Position numbers and translations under genes: made by a program. Source: Arthrobacter crystallopoietes (GTDB lineage: Bacteria > Actinomycetota > Actinomycetes > Actinomycetales > Micrococcaceae). Taken from it: DNA of 64,000 nt. The first letter of the stretch is position 1. The number at the start of each line of letters is the position of its first letter. Where the stretch lies: NCBI RefSeq assembly GCF_017603825.1, contig NZ_CP072014.1:186001-250000 (forward strand), written 5' to 3'. Shown here one piece after another: positions 41,509-50,329 of this stretch. Below the pieces are notes generated by a model. It was not told where the DNA came from and did not search any database. It saw only the letters and a list, made by a program, of their open reading frames with translations.

Positions 41509-42471
41509 TCAGAGGCCCTTGACGCACGCGGGTTCGCGGTCCGAGGCGATAACCCATTCAAAGGCCTCTGCCTTGGACCGGGCGCCCTGGGCAGATTTGG
41601 ACCGGTTGGGCTCACCCAATTCCGCCAGCAGTTTTTCGGACAGGTCGACCAGCCCGCCAAAGGTGGCCGGGCTGAGCCACTCGGGCCGGGTGGCGAAAAG
41701 AATGTCCTCGCTGGAGGTGTTTCCGCTGGCACCCGGTGCAAAAGGGCAGCCGCCCAGTCCGCCTAAGGCCCCATCCACCAGCGTTGCGCCGGCCGCGATG
41801 GCAGCCAGGGTGTTGGCGACGCCGAGTCCCCAGGTGTCGTGGCCGTGGTAAACGATCCGCCGTGCCGGCGACTCCTCGCGGACCCGGGAGATCAGGCTGG
41901 CTACCTGCGCCGGGACCGCCTGGCCCAGGGTGTCGCAAATAACGACGTCGCAAGTGCCTTCCGCCCTCGGGTCGTTGGCTATGGCCAGTACGCGTTCCTC
42001 GGGGACGATCCCCTCGAACGGGCAGGTGAAGGAGGTGGCGATGCACAGCTGGATCTGCCCGTCTACGGCCAGGGCATGTGCCACCGCTTCGGGCAGCGCG
42101 GCCAGGCTGGCGTAAGTGCTGCGGCCGATGTTCGCCTGGTTATGGGAGTCCGAGGCCGAGAGGCAGTACTGGAAGTTCCGTGCTCCCGCCGCGGCGGCCT
42201 TGGCTACATGTCCCGGCGTCGCCACCCAGATCCAGCACTTTTGAAGCTCCTCCGCCGTCAGGGCCTGCACCACTTCAAGCGTGTTGGCCATTGTCGGCAC
42301 CAGATCCGCCCGTGCCATGGAGCCCAGTTCGATGGACGGCACGCCCAGTCGCAGCAGTTCGCGGACGGTCTCGACCTTGCGTTCGGTGGAGAGCATCTTG
42401 CCGGTCAGCTGCAACCCGTCGCGCAGTGTGACGTCCCGCAGTTCCGCGTGGGGTTCCAAGGTGAAACTCAT
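41509..42471 (-). CDS. HMG-CoA lyase-like enzyme
   Basis: TIM-barrel lyase of 320 residues of the 3-hydroxy-3-methylglutaryl-CoA lyase family: LRDVTLRDGLQLTGKMLSTE is the N-terminal metal-binding motif, YHGHDTWGLGVAN the two metal histidines, and GALGGLGGCPFAPGASGN the catalytic Cys loop. It should cleave a 3-hydroxy-3-methyl or similar acyl-CoA to acetyl-CoA plus an oxoacid, or split a citramalyl-type CoA. Its start overlaps the CoA-transferase stop (ATGA). Pairing with the CaiB-type transferase implies that the free acid is first converted to its CoA ester. Confidence 0.92.
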   Translation of the reverse strand: MSFTLEPHAELRDVTLRDGLQLTGKMLSTERKVETVRELLRLGVPSIELGSMARADLVPTMANTLEVVQALTAEELQKCWIWVATPGHVAKAAAAGARNFQYCLSASDSHNQANIGRSTYASLAALPEAVAHALAVDGQIQLCIATSFTCPFEGIVPEERVLAIANDPRAEGTCDVVICDTLGQAVPAQVASLISRVREESPARRIVYHGHDTWGLGVANTLAAIAAGATLVDGALGGLGGCPFAPGASGNTSSEDILFATRPEWLSPATFGGLVDLSEKLLAELGEPNRSKSAQGARSKAEAFEWVIASDREPACVKGL

Positions 42472-43718
42472 GCCTGCACTGCCTCCTCGCGGCTCGAGGC
42501 CGCATTGATTTGTTCCGTGTCCATGCCCAGCAGTCCGCCGAGGACTTCGTCCGTATGCTCGCCTAGATCCGGGCCAAGGTTGCGGATAGGCAGCGACTGC
42601 CCGCCGATCACCGGCACGATTCCCGGGAAGCCAACATCGGAAAGCAGTTCCTCGCCCGTGGACACGTCGAATTTCTGGATCATGTTCCGTGCCGCGTACT
42701 GGTCATCGGCGACGATATCCGCCGCAGTGTAGATGGGGCCGGCCGGAACCCCGGCGGCGTCCAGCGCAGCGAGGGCGTCCGCCGCCGGGAGCGTGGCGGC
42801 CCATTCGCCGATCGCCGCATCCAGTTCCTCGCGCCGCGCCCAGCGCAGGGCGTTGGACTGCAGCCCGGGATCCGAGCCCAGGTCCGGGCGGCCGATGGTT
42901 TCCATATAGCGCAGGAAGATGCCATCACCGTTGCCGGCCACCACGATGCTGGCTCCGTCGGCGCAGACGTAGGCGTTGGAGGGCGCAATGCCTTCCATCC
43001 GGCCGCCGGTGCGTTCGCGCCGCACGCCGTAAGCCTCGTAGTCCGGTACGAGCGATTCCATCATCGAGAACATCGCCTCGTTCAACGCAACGTCGATAAT
43101 CCGCTCCGGCAACGCAACAGCGGAACCTGAGCTCCGCCGTCGTGCTTCGCGCTGAAAAAGGCCCATTATGGAGCCGAAGGCAGCGTACAGTCCGGCGATC
43201 GAATCGCCGATCGAGACACCCACGCGCACGGGGGCACGGTCCGGATCCCCCACCAGGTTGCGGAAGCCGCTGTAGGCCTCGGCCACCGCGGCGAACCCGG
43301 GGCGTTCGGACAACGGACCGGTCTGGCCGAAGGCGGAGACACGCGTGATGATCAGTTCGGGGTTGGCCTCGTTGAGCACCTCGGGCCCCAGCCCCCACTT
43401 CTCGAGGGTGCCCGGCCGGAAGTTTTCCAGCAGGATGTCAGACTTGGCCGCCAGCTCCAACACCGCCTTGCGGCCCGCGTCCGTGCGCAGATCCAGCACC
43501 ACCGACTTCTTGTTGCGGTTGATGGTCCGGTACAGCATGGAAGTGTCGCCCTTGTGCAGGCGCCAGTTGCGCAGCTCATCGCCGGTGCCCGGGCGCTCCA
43601 CCTTGATCACCTCGGCGCCGAAATCGGCCAGCAGCCGTCCGGCGGTGGGGGCAGCAATGTAGTTGCCGAGTTCAAGAACGCGCACGCCGTCCAGCGGGGC
43701 GATGGGTGTCTGTGTCAT
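42468..43718 (-). CDS. CaiB/BaiF family CoA-transferase
   Basis: Class III CoA-transferase of 416 residues: PLDGVRVLELGNYIAAPTAG, LLADFGAEVIKVERPGTGDE, LRTDAGRKAVLELAAKSDIL, LLENFRPGTLEKWG and VSIGDSIAGLYAAFG with the probable nucleophilic Asp. Family members move CoA from succinyl-, acetyl- or similar CoA to carboxylic acids. Here the acid is presumably imported by the GntP permease upstream and then cleaved by the lyase downstream. Confidence 0.93.
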   Translation of the reverse strand: MTQTPIAPLDGVRVLELGNYIAAPTAGRLLADFGAEVIKVERPGTGDELRNWRLHKGDTSMLYRTINRNKKSVVLDLRTDAGRKAVLELAAKSDILLENFRPGTLEKWGLGPEVLNEANPELIITRVSAFGQTGPLSERPGFAAVAEAYSGFRNLVGDPDRAPVRVGVSIGDSIAGLYAAFGSIMGLFQREARRRSSGSAVALPERIIDVALNEAMFSMMESLVPDYEAYGVRRERTGGRMEGIAPSNAYVCADGASIVVAGNGDGIFLRYMETIGRPDLGSDPGLQSNALRWARREELDAAIGEWAATLPAADALAALDAAGVPAGPIYTAADIVADDQYAARNMIQKFDVSTGEELLSDVGFPGIVPVIGGQSLPIRNLGPDLGEHTDEVLGGLLGMDTEQINAASSREEAVQA

Positions 43719-43764
43719 AGCTCTTTCCTCAATAGTGCAGTACGTCTGGTGGCCGGGATCCGGG

Positions 43765-45237
43765 CTAGAAGAGCAGGCTCATCGGCAGAATCAGCAGAAT
43801 TGCGACGACGGACGCCACCGACACACCGACCGTCACCGATTTCAGTGCCCCCCGAACGCTTTGGCCGAGCAGCGACTGCAGCAGCCAGAAGGTATTGCTG
43901 GTGACGTGCACCATGAACAGCGAGCCGGCGCCCGCGGCCAGCGCGATCAGGACGGGGTCGATGCCGATGGCCGGGGCGATCGGGGCCAGCAGGCCCGCTG
44001 CGGTGATCGCCGAGAGGGTCACGGAGCCGACGGCGATGTGGAACAGGGCGGCAATGCCCCAGACCACGAGCAGCGGAGCCACCGTGCTGGCGGAGAAGAA
44101 GCCGCCGAGGATGTCGCCCAGTCCGGCGGCGCCGACCGTGGCGGCCAGCGAACCGCCGACACCGGTCAGGATGAGGATCTGCCCGCTTTCCTTGAAGCCC
44201 GTGGCGATGGCCGTTTCCACACGCTTCTGGCCCACCGTGTACCGGCCCATGATGCCGGTGCCAATCAGGCCTATCAGCAGGGCAATGACCGGCTCGCCGA
44301 GCAACTGCAGCCACGCCATCTCGATCTTCAGGATTTCCAGGATCGCGCCGGCGCCGATAAGCAGCAGCGAGACCAACAGCGGAGCGAAGAGCACCAGCAG
44401 CGGGGCTTCACGTTCCCTGTCCGACTCGGCCACGGCGACGGAAGCGCCCGCAGGGACTGGTGCCGCGCTGGAGCCGTTGCCATTGGAGCGGCTCGGGACG
44501 CCCGCACCCTTCCGGGTGCTGCCGGTATCTGTGCCAGCCTCAGCCGTTTCAGTTCCGGCGGCGGAGTTATCGTCGTCGTCCTCGAGGTAGATGTGGTCCT
44601 CGTCCTTCTCTTCGTTCCAGAAGCCCTTGCGGAACAGGAAGGTCATGATGGCGATCGAGATGATGATGGTGGGGACGATCAGGATCAGGCCGAAGATCAT
44701 CATCTTGCCCAGCGGCACGCTTAGCAGGCCGGCAAGGGCCAGCGCCGCGACACCCGGGACCATGAAGACGATGCCGCATTCGAGCGCGATCGCCATGGCC
44801 GTGGCCATCCGCGCCGTGCCCAGCTTGCCGATCCTCGGCGCCAGCTTGCGGGCCAGCGGCGCGGAAATTACCAGCAGTACGTCCAGAAAGATGGACTGCA
44901 GCGCGGTGCCGATGGCAAGTCCCATCGTGTAAGGCAGCCGATTGGGCCCGAAGACGTGCAGCAGGTGCTCTACCAGACGCCGGATTGCCCCGGTCTCGTT
45001 CAGGATCGAACCCATCAACACGCCGAAGGCAATGAGCAGGCCGACCTCGACCATAATCTCGCCGAAGCCGCCGGTAATCGTCTCCACCGTCTTGGTTACG
45101 CCGAGGCCGGCCGAGAGCCCCAGGTAAACGGAGCCGATGATCAGGGAGATGACGGGGTTGACCTTGAACCTGACAATCAGCACCACGGTGGCAAGCACAG
45201 CCACCGCAGTGTTGATCAAGATAGCCATATCTGACAT
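43765..45237 (-). CDS. GntP family permease
   Basis: Membrane protein of about 490 residues with about 12 hydrophobic segments, GntP (gluconate:H+ symporter) family: PVISLIIGSVYLGLSAGLG, SILNETGAIRRLVEHLLHVF, and a 60-residue charged, Ser/Thr/Gly rich cytoplasmic loop in the middle (about residues 230-290). The frame opens at a GTG at 45270, but MSDMAILINTAV at 45237 is the natural N-terminus. It heads the four-gene operon and would import a small hydroxy acid. Confidence 0.88.
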   Translation of the reverse strand: MSDMAILINTAVAVLATVVLIVRFKVNPVISLIIGSVYLGLSAGLGVTKTVETITGGFGEIMVEVGLLIAFGVLMGSILNETGAIRRLVEHLLHVFGPNRLPYTMGLAIGTALQSIFLDVLLVISAPLARKLAPRIGKLGTARMATAMAIALECGIVFMVPGVAALALAGLLSVPLGKMMIFGLILIVPTIIISIAIMTFLFRKGFWNEEKDEDHIYLEDDDDNSAAGTETAEAGTDTGSTRKGAGVPSRSNGNGSSAAPVPAGASVAVAESDREREAPLLVLFAPLLVSLLLIGAGAILEILKIEMAWLQLLGEPVIALLIGLIGTGIMGRYTVGQKRVETAIATGFKESGQILILTGVGGSLAATVGAAGLGDILGGFFSASTVAPLLVVWGIAALFHIAVGSVTLSAITAAGLLAPIAPAIGIDPVLIALAAGAGSLFMVHVTSNTFWLLQSLLGQSVRGALKSVTVGVSVASVVAILLILPMSLLF

Positions 45238-45315
45238 GGGAAAGAATCCATTCAGTCGAGCCTTCTGCACTGAAGGCTGCGTACAAGTCTCGTTGTGATG
45301 GGAAGCACAACATCT

Positions 45316-45334
45316 GAACCCATATTATGGGTTC
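45316..45334. promoter_or_regulatory. 19-bp perfect palindrome upstream of GntP operon
   Basis: GAACCCATATTATGGGTTC has perfect 9-base arms around a central T, 79 bases before the GntP start. The size and position suit an IclR-type operator, with the regulator at 39637 as the candidate. I did not find a second copy in the window. Confidence 0.6.
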
Positions 45335-45527
45335 TGACTCATACTGCAAGACGAATAGGAGATTAAGACTTGCTCCGGTCAGCCCTTGAGCAGCATTGAC
45401 GGCCAAGGGATTCTTCTGGCCCAAGATCAAGACTGTCGTTAAACAACCGTGCTTCCGGCCTCCTCTGCAAGCGATGCAGAGGACGCACGGAGGCACGGGA
45501 AGCAAGGGTGGAATGCGGAGCTGGCTG

Positions 45528-45965
45528 CTAGTTCAAGCCAGGGGCCGCGGTGGCGTGGAAGGACAGCAGACGATAACTGTTGTCATGACGAATCCATAGG
45601 GTGGTGGTCAGTGTCTGCAGCTGCCTGGTTTGCCCACCCTTGACCAAACTGACTCGCATCGTTCCCGTGACCCAAACCGCCTGGCCCAGGTTCTCCACCC
45701 GGGAGAAGTTGTGCAGGATACTGTCATAGCTGACTGCCCCGGATCCGAGCATCTCCAGCAGCGATACCAAGGTGTCCCGGCGGCCAGTCGAATGCACGTA
45801 GTCCAGCCGTTCATCACAGAGCCCGGCGACGCCTTCGAGATTTCCTGCAACCATATGGCTGAGTCGCTCCGCCTCCACTGATTCAATAACTGCACGAACG
45901 ACGCCGGTGGTCGCCGGCGTCGTTCCTTCCGACAGGGCGGTAGCTACGGTCTTCACCAAATTCAC
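45528..45965 (-). CDS. NTF2-like (SnoaL/DUF4440) protein
   Basis: Protein of 145 residues with an NTF2-like cone fold: VESVEAERLSHMVAGNLEGV, LDYVHSTGRRDTLVSLLEML, and a C-terminal strand pair ending LWIRHDNSYRLLSFHATA. Such proteins are isomerases, dehydratases or ligand binders. Its GTG start overlaps the carboxylesterase stop (GTGA), so it is the third gene of the BVMO operon. Role unknown; it may handle a labile intermediate. Confidence 0.8.
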   Translation of the reverse strand: MNLVKTVATALSEGTTPATTGVVRAVIESVEAERLSHMVAGNLEGVAGLCDERLDYVHSTGRRDTLVSLLEMLGSGAVSYDSILHNFSRVENLGQAVWVTGTMRVSLVKGGQTRQLQTLTTTLWIRHDNSYRLLSFHATAAPGLN

Positions 45966-47491
45966 CGTCGCGGGTTAAGCCCGCGCTCCGGTTCTATAGT
46001 TCCTGTGCCGCCTGCCCCGATCCGGTGCAGTTTCGGGTCAGCTGGATCGAAGGCAGCCACTGCTGACCCGTCCGCAGTGCGGGCTGAGCCTTCGCTGACA
46101 AAACCCAGCAGCAACGAACGGAGCTCTCCCCCGGCCGACTCGAACACCTCGTCGGCCACGCCGTTAAGCATGGGCGCATCGTGCCATTGGTGTCTGTTGC
46201 CGAAGACGAAGGGCACGTCAAAACAATGCGCACTGCGGGCTCCTTCGAGGGGGCTGCCGACGTCGAACCGAGCAACGGTAGTTGCGATGCCGGCCGCGGT
46301 AGCGTGCTCAGCGAGCTCGACGGCGGTGAGCCGGAACTGGTGCAGGGTCATGGCCTCCACCAGCTTGGCGTGGTCCGTCTCCCCAGGCAGCGCCTGGTCG
46401 AGCCACCCAAGCGTCGCAGCCACGTCCTTGAAGTGGGCCGCCACGAAGCCGGTGAGCTGCTCGCGCCCCACGGCCGCCACCGGAAGTGGCTTGAGGAACG
46501 CCGCCGCCTCGTCCTGCGTAGTACTGAGCAACAGTGACGAAACGTGCATGCGCCGGACGGCCGCCGCGAAGTCGAACAGGTCAGCGGGAACCTCGTCGCC
46601 GGCGGCGGGCATGAACCCCAGTCCTCGCCCCGCATACGCTTTGGATACCGCACCCTGCGCCTGCAACAGCGCGTCGACCGGAACAGTTTCCAGACCGGTG
46701 TCCTGCACCTCGGATCCGGCCTCTCCCAGTGACTGGCCGAATAATGTGCAGCGCTCGGCATACTCGGCAGAGGTGAGCGGCGGCTGCCAGGCTAGGCTGA
46801 GCAGCGCTGTCCGGTTGAACAGCCCTTCGGCCTCGTGCAGTTGGCTCAGCAGGTAGGCGTAGAAAGCTCCGGCGGATTGCCCGGCCAGGGTGATGTCTTC
46901 GGGATCACCCCCGAAATCCGCAATGTTGCGGCGGACCCACCGGAGCGCCTGCAGGATATCCCCCACCGGAAGATTCCTCGCGCCATCACGGCCAGCGGCA
47001 AAGGCCAGAGCGCCCAACCGGTAATTGACCGTGACAACCATGCAACCGCCCTCGCGGGCCAGGCGTTCGCCGTCGTACCAACGGACGGTGCCGGCACCGC
47101 TGATGAAGGCGCCGCCGGGTAAGTAGACCAGCACAGGTGCATCTTGTGCCCCCTCCGGAGCCCAGATGTTGATTTGGAAGGCATCTTCACTCTGCGGCAT
47201 TTCCATCAAGGCGGGCCCCAACAGCCAGTCCAGCGAGCCGGGCGTCTGTGGGAAGACTGTCGGCGCAGACTGTACCCGCAGCGACGACGGAACACCCAGG
47301 GCGCTGAAACGGTCCGCCGGATCCAGCCGCGCCCCGTAGTGCACGCCAAGGACACGGACGACGCCGTCGGAGACATCCGCCCCGAACCCCGCCAGCTTCA
47401 GGGGTGAAGCAGGGGTGGCTGCCTGCACCGCAATCGGGCTGGTGCCGGGCCCCGTGCCGGGTCCGGCAGCCAGTTCGGTGGCGCCGCTCAT
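45962..47491 (-). CDS. Type B carboxylesterase
   Basis: Carboxylesterase of 509 residues. APEGAQDAPVLVYLPGGAFI is the oxyanion loop, TLAGQSAGAFYAYLL carries the nucleophilic Ser (about residue 200), and FVFGNRHQW holds the region of the catalytic His; TTQDEAAAFLKP fits the acid. Two nearly direct overlaps (ATGA upstream, GTGA downstream) tie it to the BVMO and NTF2-like genes. It would hydrolyse the ester formed by the Baeyer-Villiger monooxygenase. Confidence 0.9.
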   Translation of the reverse strand: MSGATELAAGPGTGPGTSPIAVQAATPASPLKLAGFGADVSDGVVRVLGVHYGARLDPADRFSALGVPSSLRVQSAPTVFPQTPGSLDWLLGPALMEMPQSEDAFQINIWAPEGAQDAPVLVYLPGGAFISGAGTVRWYDGERLAREGGCMVVTVNYRLGALAFAAGRDGARNLPVGDILQALRWVRRNIADFGGDPEDITLAGQSAGAFYAYLLSQLHEAEGLFNRTALLSLAWQPPLTSAEYAERCTLFGQSLGEAGSEVQDTGLETVPVDALLQAQGAVSKAYAGRGLGFMPAAGDEVPADLFDFAAAVRRMHVSSLLLSTTQDEAAAFLKPLPVAAVGREQLTGFVAAHFKDVAATLGWLDQALPGETDHAKLVEAMTLHQFRLTAVELAEHATAAGIATTVARFDVGSPLEGARSAHCFDVPFVFGNRHQWHDAPMLNGVADEVFESAGGELRSLLLGFVSEGSARTADGSAVAAFDPADPKLHRIGAGGTGTIEPERGLNPRR

Positions 47492-49467
47492 GCCAGCTTG
47501 TTGTAATGGTCGGTCTGCACTTCGCGGGTGATCTTCCAGAAGTCCACTACCGGGAACGGCCAGATCTGCGAGACGCGGCCGAACTTGTTCTTGTACCAGG
47601 TCTGCACGCTGGGGTGGCCCCAGGCCTTGGTGGCATTGGCGGCGTCGATCTCTTCGACGAACTCATCCAACACTTCCTGTTTGAGGTCCAATGCCTTCAG
47701 GTTCTCCTGCAGCACCAGGCGCAGCGCCTCGAGGATGTACTCAACGCCGTACTCAATCATGGAGTACAAGCTGCCGTTGACCACGTGGCCGGTGTTCGGT
47801 CCTGTCACCATGAACAGGTTCGGGAAGTTCGGCACAGTCACGCCGGCAAAGGCCTTGGCGTCCCCGCCCCAGTATTCGTGCAGATCGGCGCCGTTGAGCC
47901 CGGTGAACTTCAGCGGTTCAAGGAACTCAGATGCCTGGAATCCGGTGGCGTAGATGATCATGTCCACTTCGTGGAGCACGCCGTCCTTAGTGATAATGCC
48001 TTCCGGCACCATGCGTTCCATGCCCTCAGTGACCAGCGCGGTCTGCGGCTTCTTCAGGGACTGCGCCCATACTCCGTTGTCACGCAGCATGCGCTTGCCA
48101 CCGACAATGTAGTCCGGCGTGACCTTGGCCAGCAGGTCCGGGCGGTCGTGGTACTGCTCGGCGAGCATCTCGGTCAAGGTCTGGCGGACGCGCTCGTTCA
48201 CGGCCGAGACGCTGCCGGGCTTGTCCCAGCCGGGCTCTGCCACGGTGGTGTGCTGGCGGCCCTCAACACCGAGCCAATGCTGCCACAAACGCAGCCACTG
48301 CCCGTAGTGCGGGAGCTTCCGGACCAGCCACTGGACCGATTCAGGCATGTCGTCGTAATAGCCCTTGGTGGGCAGCATCCAGGGCGAGCTGCGCTGGATA
48401 ACGGTCAGCGAAGAAACCTGGTCCACAATCGCGGGCACAATCTGGTACGCGCTCGCCCCTGTGCCGATGATGGCCACGCGCTTGCCCGTGACGTCAATAC
48501 TGTTGTCCCACTCTGCCGAGTGCATCTGTATGCCCGCGAAGTCCTCGCGCCCGGCAACGTCCGGATACTTGGGCCGGTCCAACTGCCCGACGGCGGTAAT
48601 CACCGCGTTGAATTGGCGTACCTCCGGCACCCCGTCGCGGACGGTAGCAACGCTCCAAAGGCCGGTCCCGGCGTCGTACTCTGCCTTGGTGACTTCGGTG
48701 TTGAACTGGAGGTGATCCATCAGCCCGCCGCGCTCGGCAACCTCGCAGGTGTACTTGTAGATCTCGTGGCCCTGGGAGAACTGCTGGGGCCAGTCGTCAC
48801 GCTGGGCGAAGGAGAAGCTGTAGGCATAGTTGGGGGTGTCCAGCCGAACACCTGGGTAGGTGTTCTTCCACCAGGTGCCGCCGACGGTGTGGCCCTTTTC
48901 GAAAACAGTGTGCGGGATCCCGGCCTGCTTCAACCGGTAAGAGGCGGCCATGCCCGACACGCCGGAGCCAATGACGGCGACCTCAAATTCACGCCCGCCG
49001 GCAACCTCGGCAAAGTTCCAGTCCGGCTTGCCGCTCTTGCCTTCAACCAGCGCCATTTCATGCATCAGCATCGGGTGGTATTCGGGATTGGCCTCATTGG
49101 TGATCCAGTTCAGGATGTCCGCTGCCTGCTCCTCCGTCAGCGTCCCAACGCTGGTCAGGTTCTGGTCACGGACCTGCTTGAGCGCTTCGAACGCAAGCTC
49201 GCGTGCCTTCGACTGAGTCTCCGGGCTCATGCCTCCGTGCGGAGTGCCGATGATGTCAGCAAGCGGCTGCGGCGGACGCAGGTCTTCACTCAGCAGAGAG
49301 AAGTCCCTGGTCACAGCGGCCAAAGCCACCATCAGCGCAGGAAGGTCGCTCGTTTCGACAATCCTGCGCAGGAACGCATCGTCCTCGGTGATGGCTTCGT
49401 AGTTCTCTCGCCAATACAGGTCATCGACGGCGAGGCTTTCGCGGACCTCGGTGAGTGAGTTGGTCAC
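47488..49467 (-). CDS. Baeyer-Villiger-type flavin monooxygenase
   Basis: FAD- and NADPH-dependent monooxygenase of 659 residues. The first Rossmann motif is VAVIGSGVSGMAASYRLKQA (about residue 162), the second VAIIGTGASAYQIVPAIV (about 338), and between them FAGIQMHSAEWD matches the BVMO fingerprint FxGxxxHxxxW. The extra 150-residue N-terminal helical part and the length resemble 4-hydroxyacetophenone monooxygenases. It should insert oxygen next to a carbonyl, giving an ester for the adjacent esterase. GTG start after AAGGAGAG. Confidence 0.93.
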   Translation of the reverse strand: MTNSLTEVRESLAVDDLYWRENYEAITEDDAFLRRIVETSDLPALMVALAAVTRDFSLLSEDLRPPQPLADIIGTPHGGMSPETQSKARELAFEALKQVRDQNLTSVGTLTEEQAADILNWITNEANPEYHPMLMHEMALVEGKSGKPDWNFAEVAGGREFEVAVIGSGVSGMAASYRLKQAGIPHTVFEKGHTVGGTWWKNTYPGVRLDTPNYAYSFSFAQRDDWPQQFSQGHEIYKYTCEVAERGGLMDHLQFNTEVTKAEYDAGTGLWSVATVRDGVPEVRQFNAVITAVGQLDRPKYPDVAGREDFAGIQMHSAEWDNSIDVTGKRVAIIGTGASAYQIVPAIVDQVSSLTVIQRSSPWMLPTKGYYDDMPESVQWLVRKLPHYGQWLRLWQHWLGVEGRQHTTVAEPGWDKPGSVSAVNERVRQTLTEMLAEQYHDRPDLLAKVTPDYIVGGKRMLRDNGVWAQSLKKPQTALVTEGMERMVPEGIITKDGVLHEVDMIIYATGFQASEFLEPLKFTGLNGADLHEYWGGDAKAFAGVTVPNFPNLFMVTGPNTGHVVNGSLYSMIEYGVEYILEALRLVLQENLKALDLKQEVLDEFVEEIDAANATKAWGHPSVQTWYKNKFGRVSQIWPFPVVDFWKITREVQTDHYNKLA

Positions 49468-49612
49468 GGCGGCTCTCCTTGAGTGTTTCGATCAGGGCTG
49501 CACGTCCTGCTTGTGATGCAGATCTCGAGCGGCGGGAATATGTCCAGTCTAGTTTAGGTATTGCATAAGTCAACCGAAAATACATTATTTGAAGTGTTGA
49601 TAGAATCTTCTT

Positions 49613-50305
49613 ATGGCGAAGCGCACCGATTCGGAAACACTCAGCAAGCACATTAGAGATGCTCTCCGCAGCGACATCTTGGCCGGAAGATGGTCGCCGG
49701 GGGCCAAGCTGCAGCTGACTGCTCTTTCGGAGCATTATCAGACCAGCAGCACCGTGGTCCGCGAGGCCCTGACCCGGCTGGTCGGCGAGCGCCTTGTCCA
49801 GCTGCGCCCCAACCGCGGTTTCTTTGTTCCGCCGATTTCACTGGCCGAAATCCAGGACATCACTGAGCTGCGCTGCGTCAACGAAGAGTTTGCGGTCAAG
49901 CTCGCCACCGAACGAGGCGGGCTGCAGTGGGAGTCGGAACTGATGGCGGCGCACCACACCCTTGAGCGGACACCGCGCCGCTCGACCGAGAATCCGGACC
50001 TGCACACGGAGGAATGGAACAACGCACACCAGGCTTTCCACGCCAAGCTGGTGGAAGCCTGCGGAATCCCGGTACTGATCGAACTCTCCAGCACCCTCTC
50101 CGACATCTCGCAGCTTTACGGCCGCTGGGCGGGCATCGCCACTCGCGATGTGAGCCGCGATTTGGACCAGGAGCACCGCGACATTCTCGCGGCGGCACTG
50201 GATCGCGATGCCGCGAAGACAGCGGCCCTGCTGCGCAGCCACTACGAAACCACGATGGCCGCCATCCGCGAGGCGGGCGAGGTGGGGCTGGAAGCCACTG
50301 TCTAG
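49613..50305 (+). CDS. GntR family transcriptional regulator
   Basis: GntR/FadR-type regulator of 230 residues: LSKHIRDALRSDILAGRWSP, ALSEHYQTSSTVVREALTRL winged helix, and an FCD domain with the metal-binding histidines around NAHQAFHAKLVEACGI and DQEHRDILAAAL. It diverges from the BVMO operon and is its likely regulator. The ATG lies 6 bases after TAGAAT (49601-49606), with no ribosome site, so a leaderless message is predicted. Confidence 0.9.
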   Translation: MAKRTDSETLSKHIRDALRSDILAGRWSPGAKLQLTALSEHYQTSSTVVREALTRLVGERLVQLRPNRGFFVPPISLAEIQDITELRCVNEEFAVKLATERGGLQWESELMAAHHTLERTPRRSTENPDLHTEEWNNAHQAFHAKLVEACGIPVLIELSSTLSDISQLYGRWAGIATRDVSRDLDQEHRDILAAALDRDAAKTAALLRSHYETTMAAIREAGEVGLEATV

Positions 50306-50329
50306 CAGCCAGCGGCCTCCAACCCGCTG

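Noticed and set aside
43663-44724. 353-residue plus-strand frame rich in Gln, Arg and His
   Set aside because: Low-complexity composition typical of a shadow; the minus strand encodes the GntP permease with clear membrane segments.
47404-49458. 684-residue open frame on the plus strand
   Set aside because: Antisense to the BVMO gene, which has both Rossmann motifs and the BVMO fingerprint. Shadow of a GC-rich gene.
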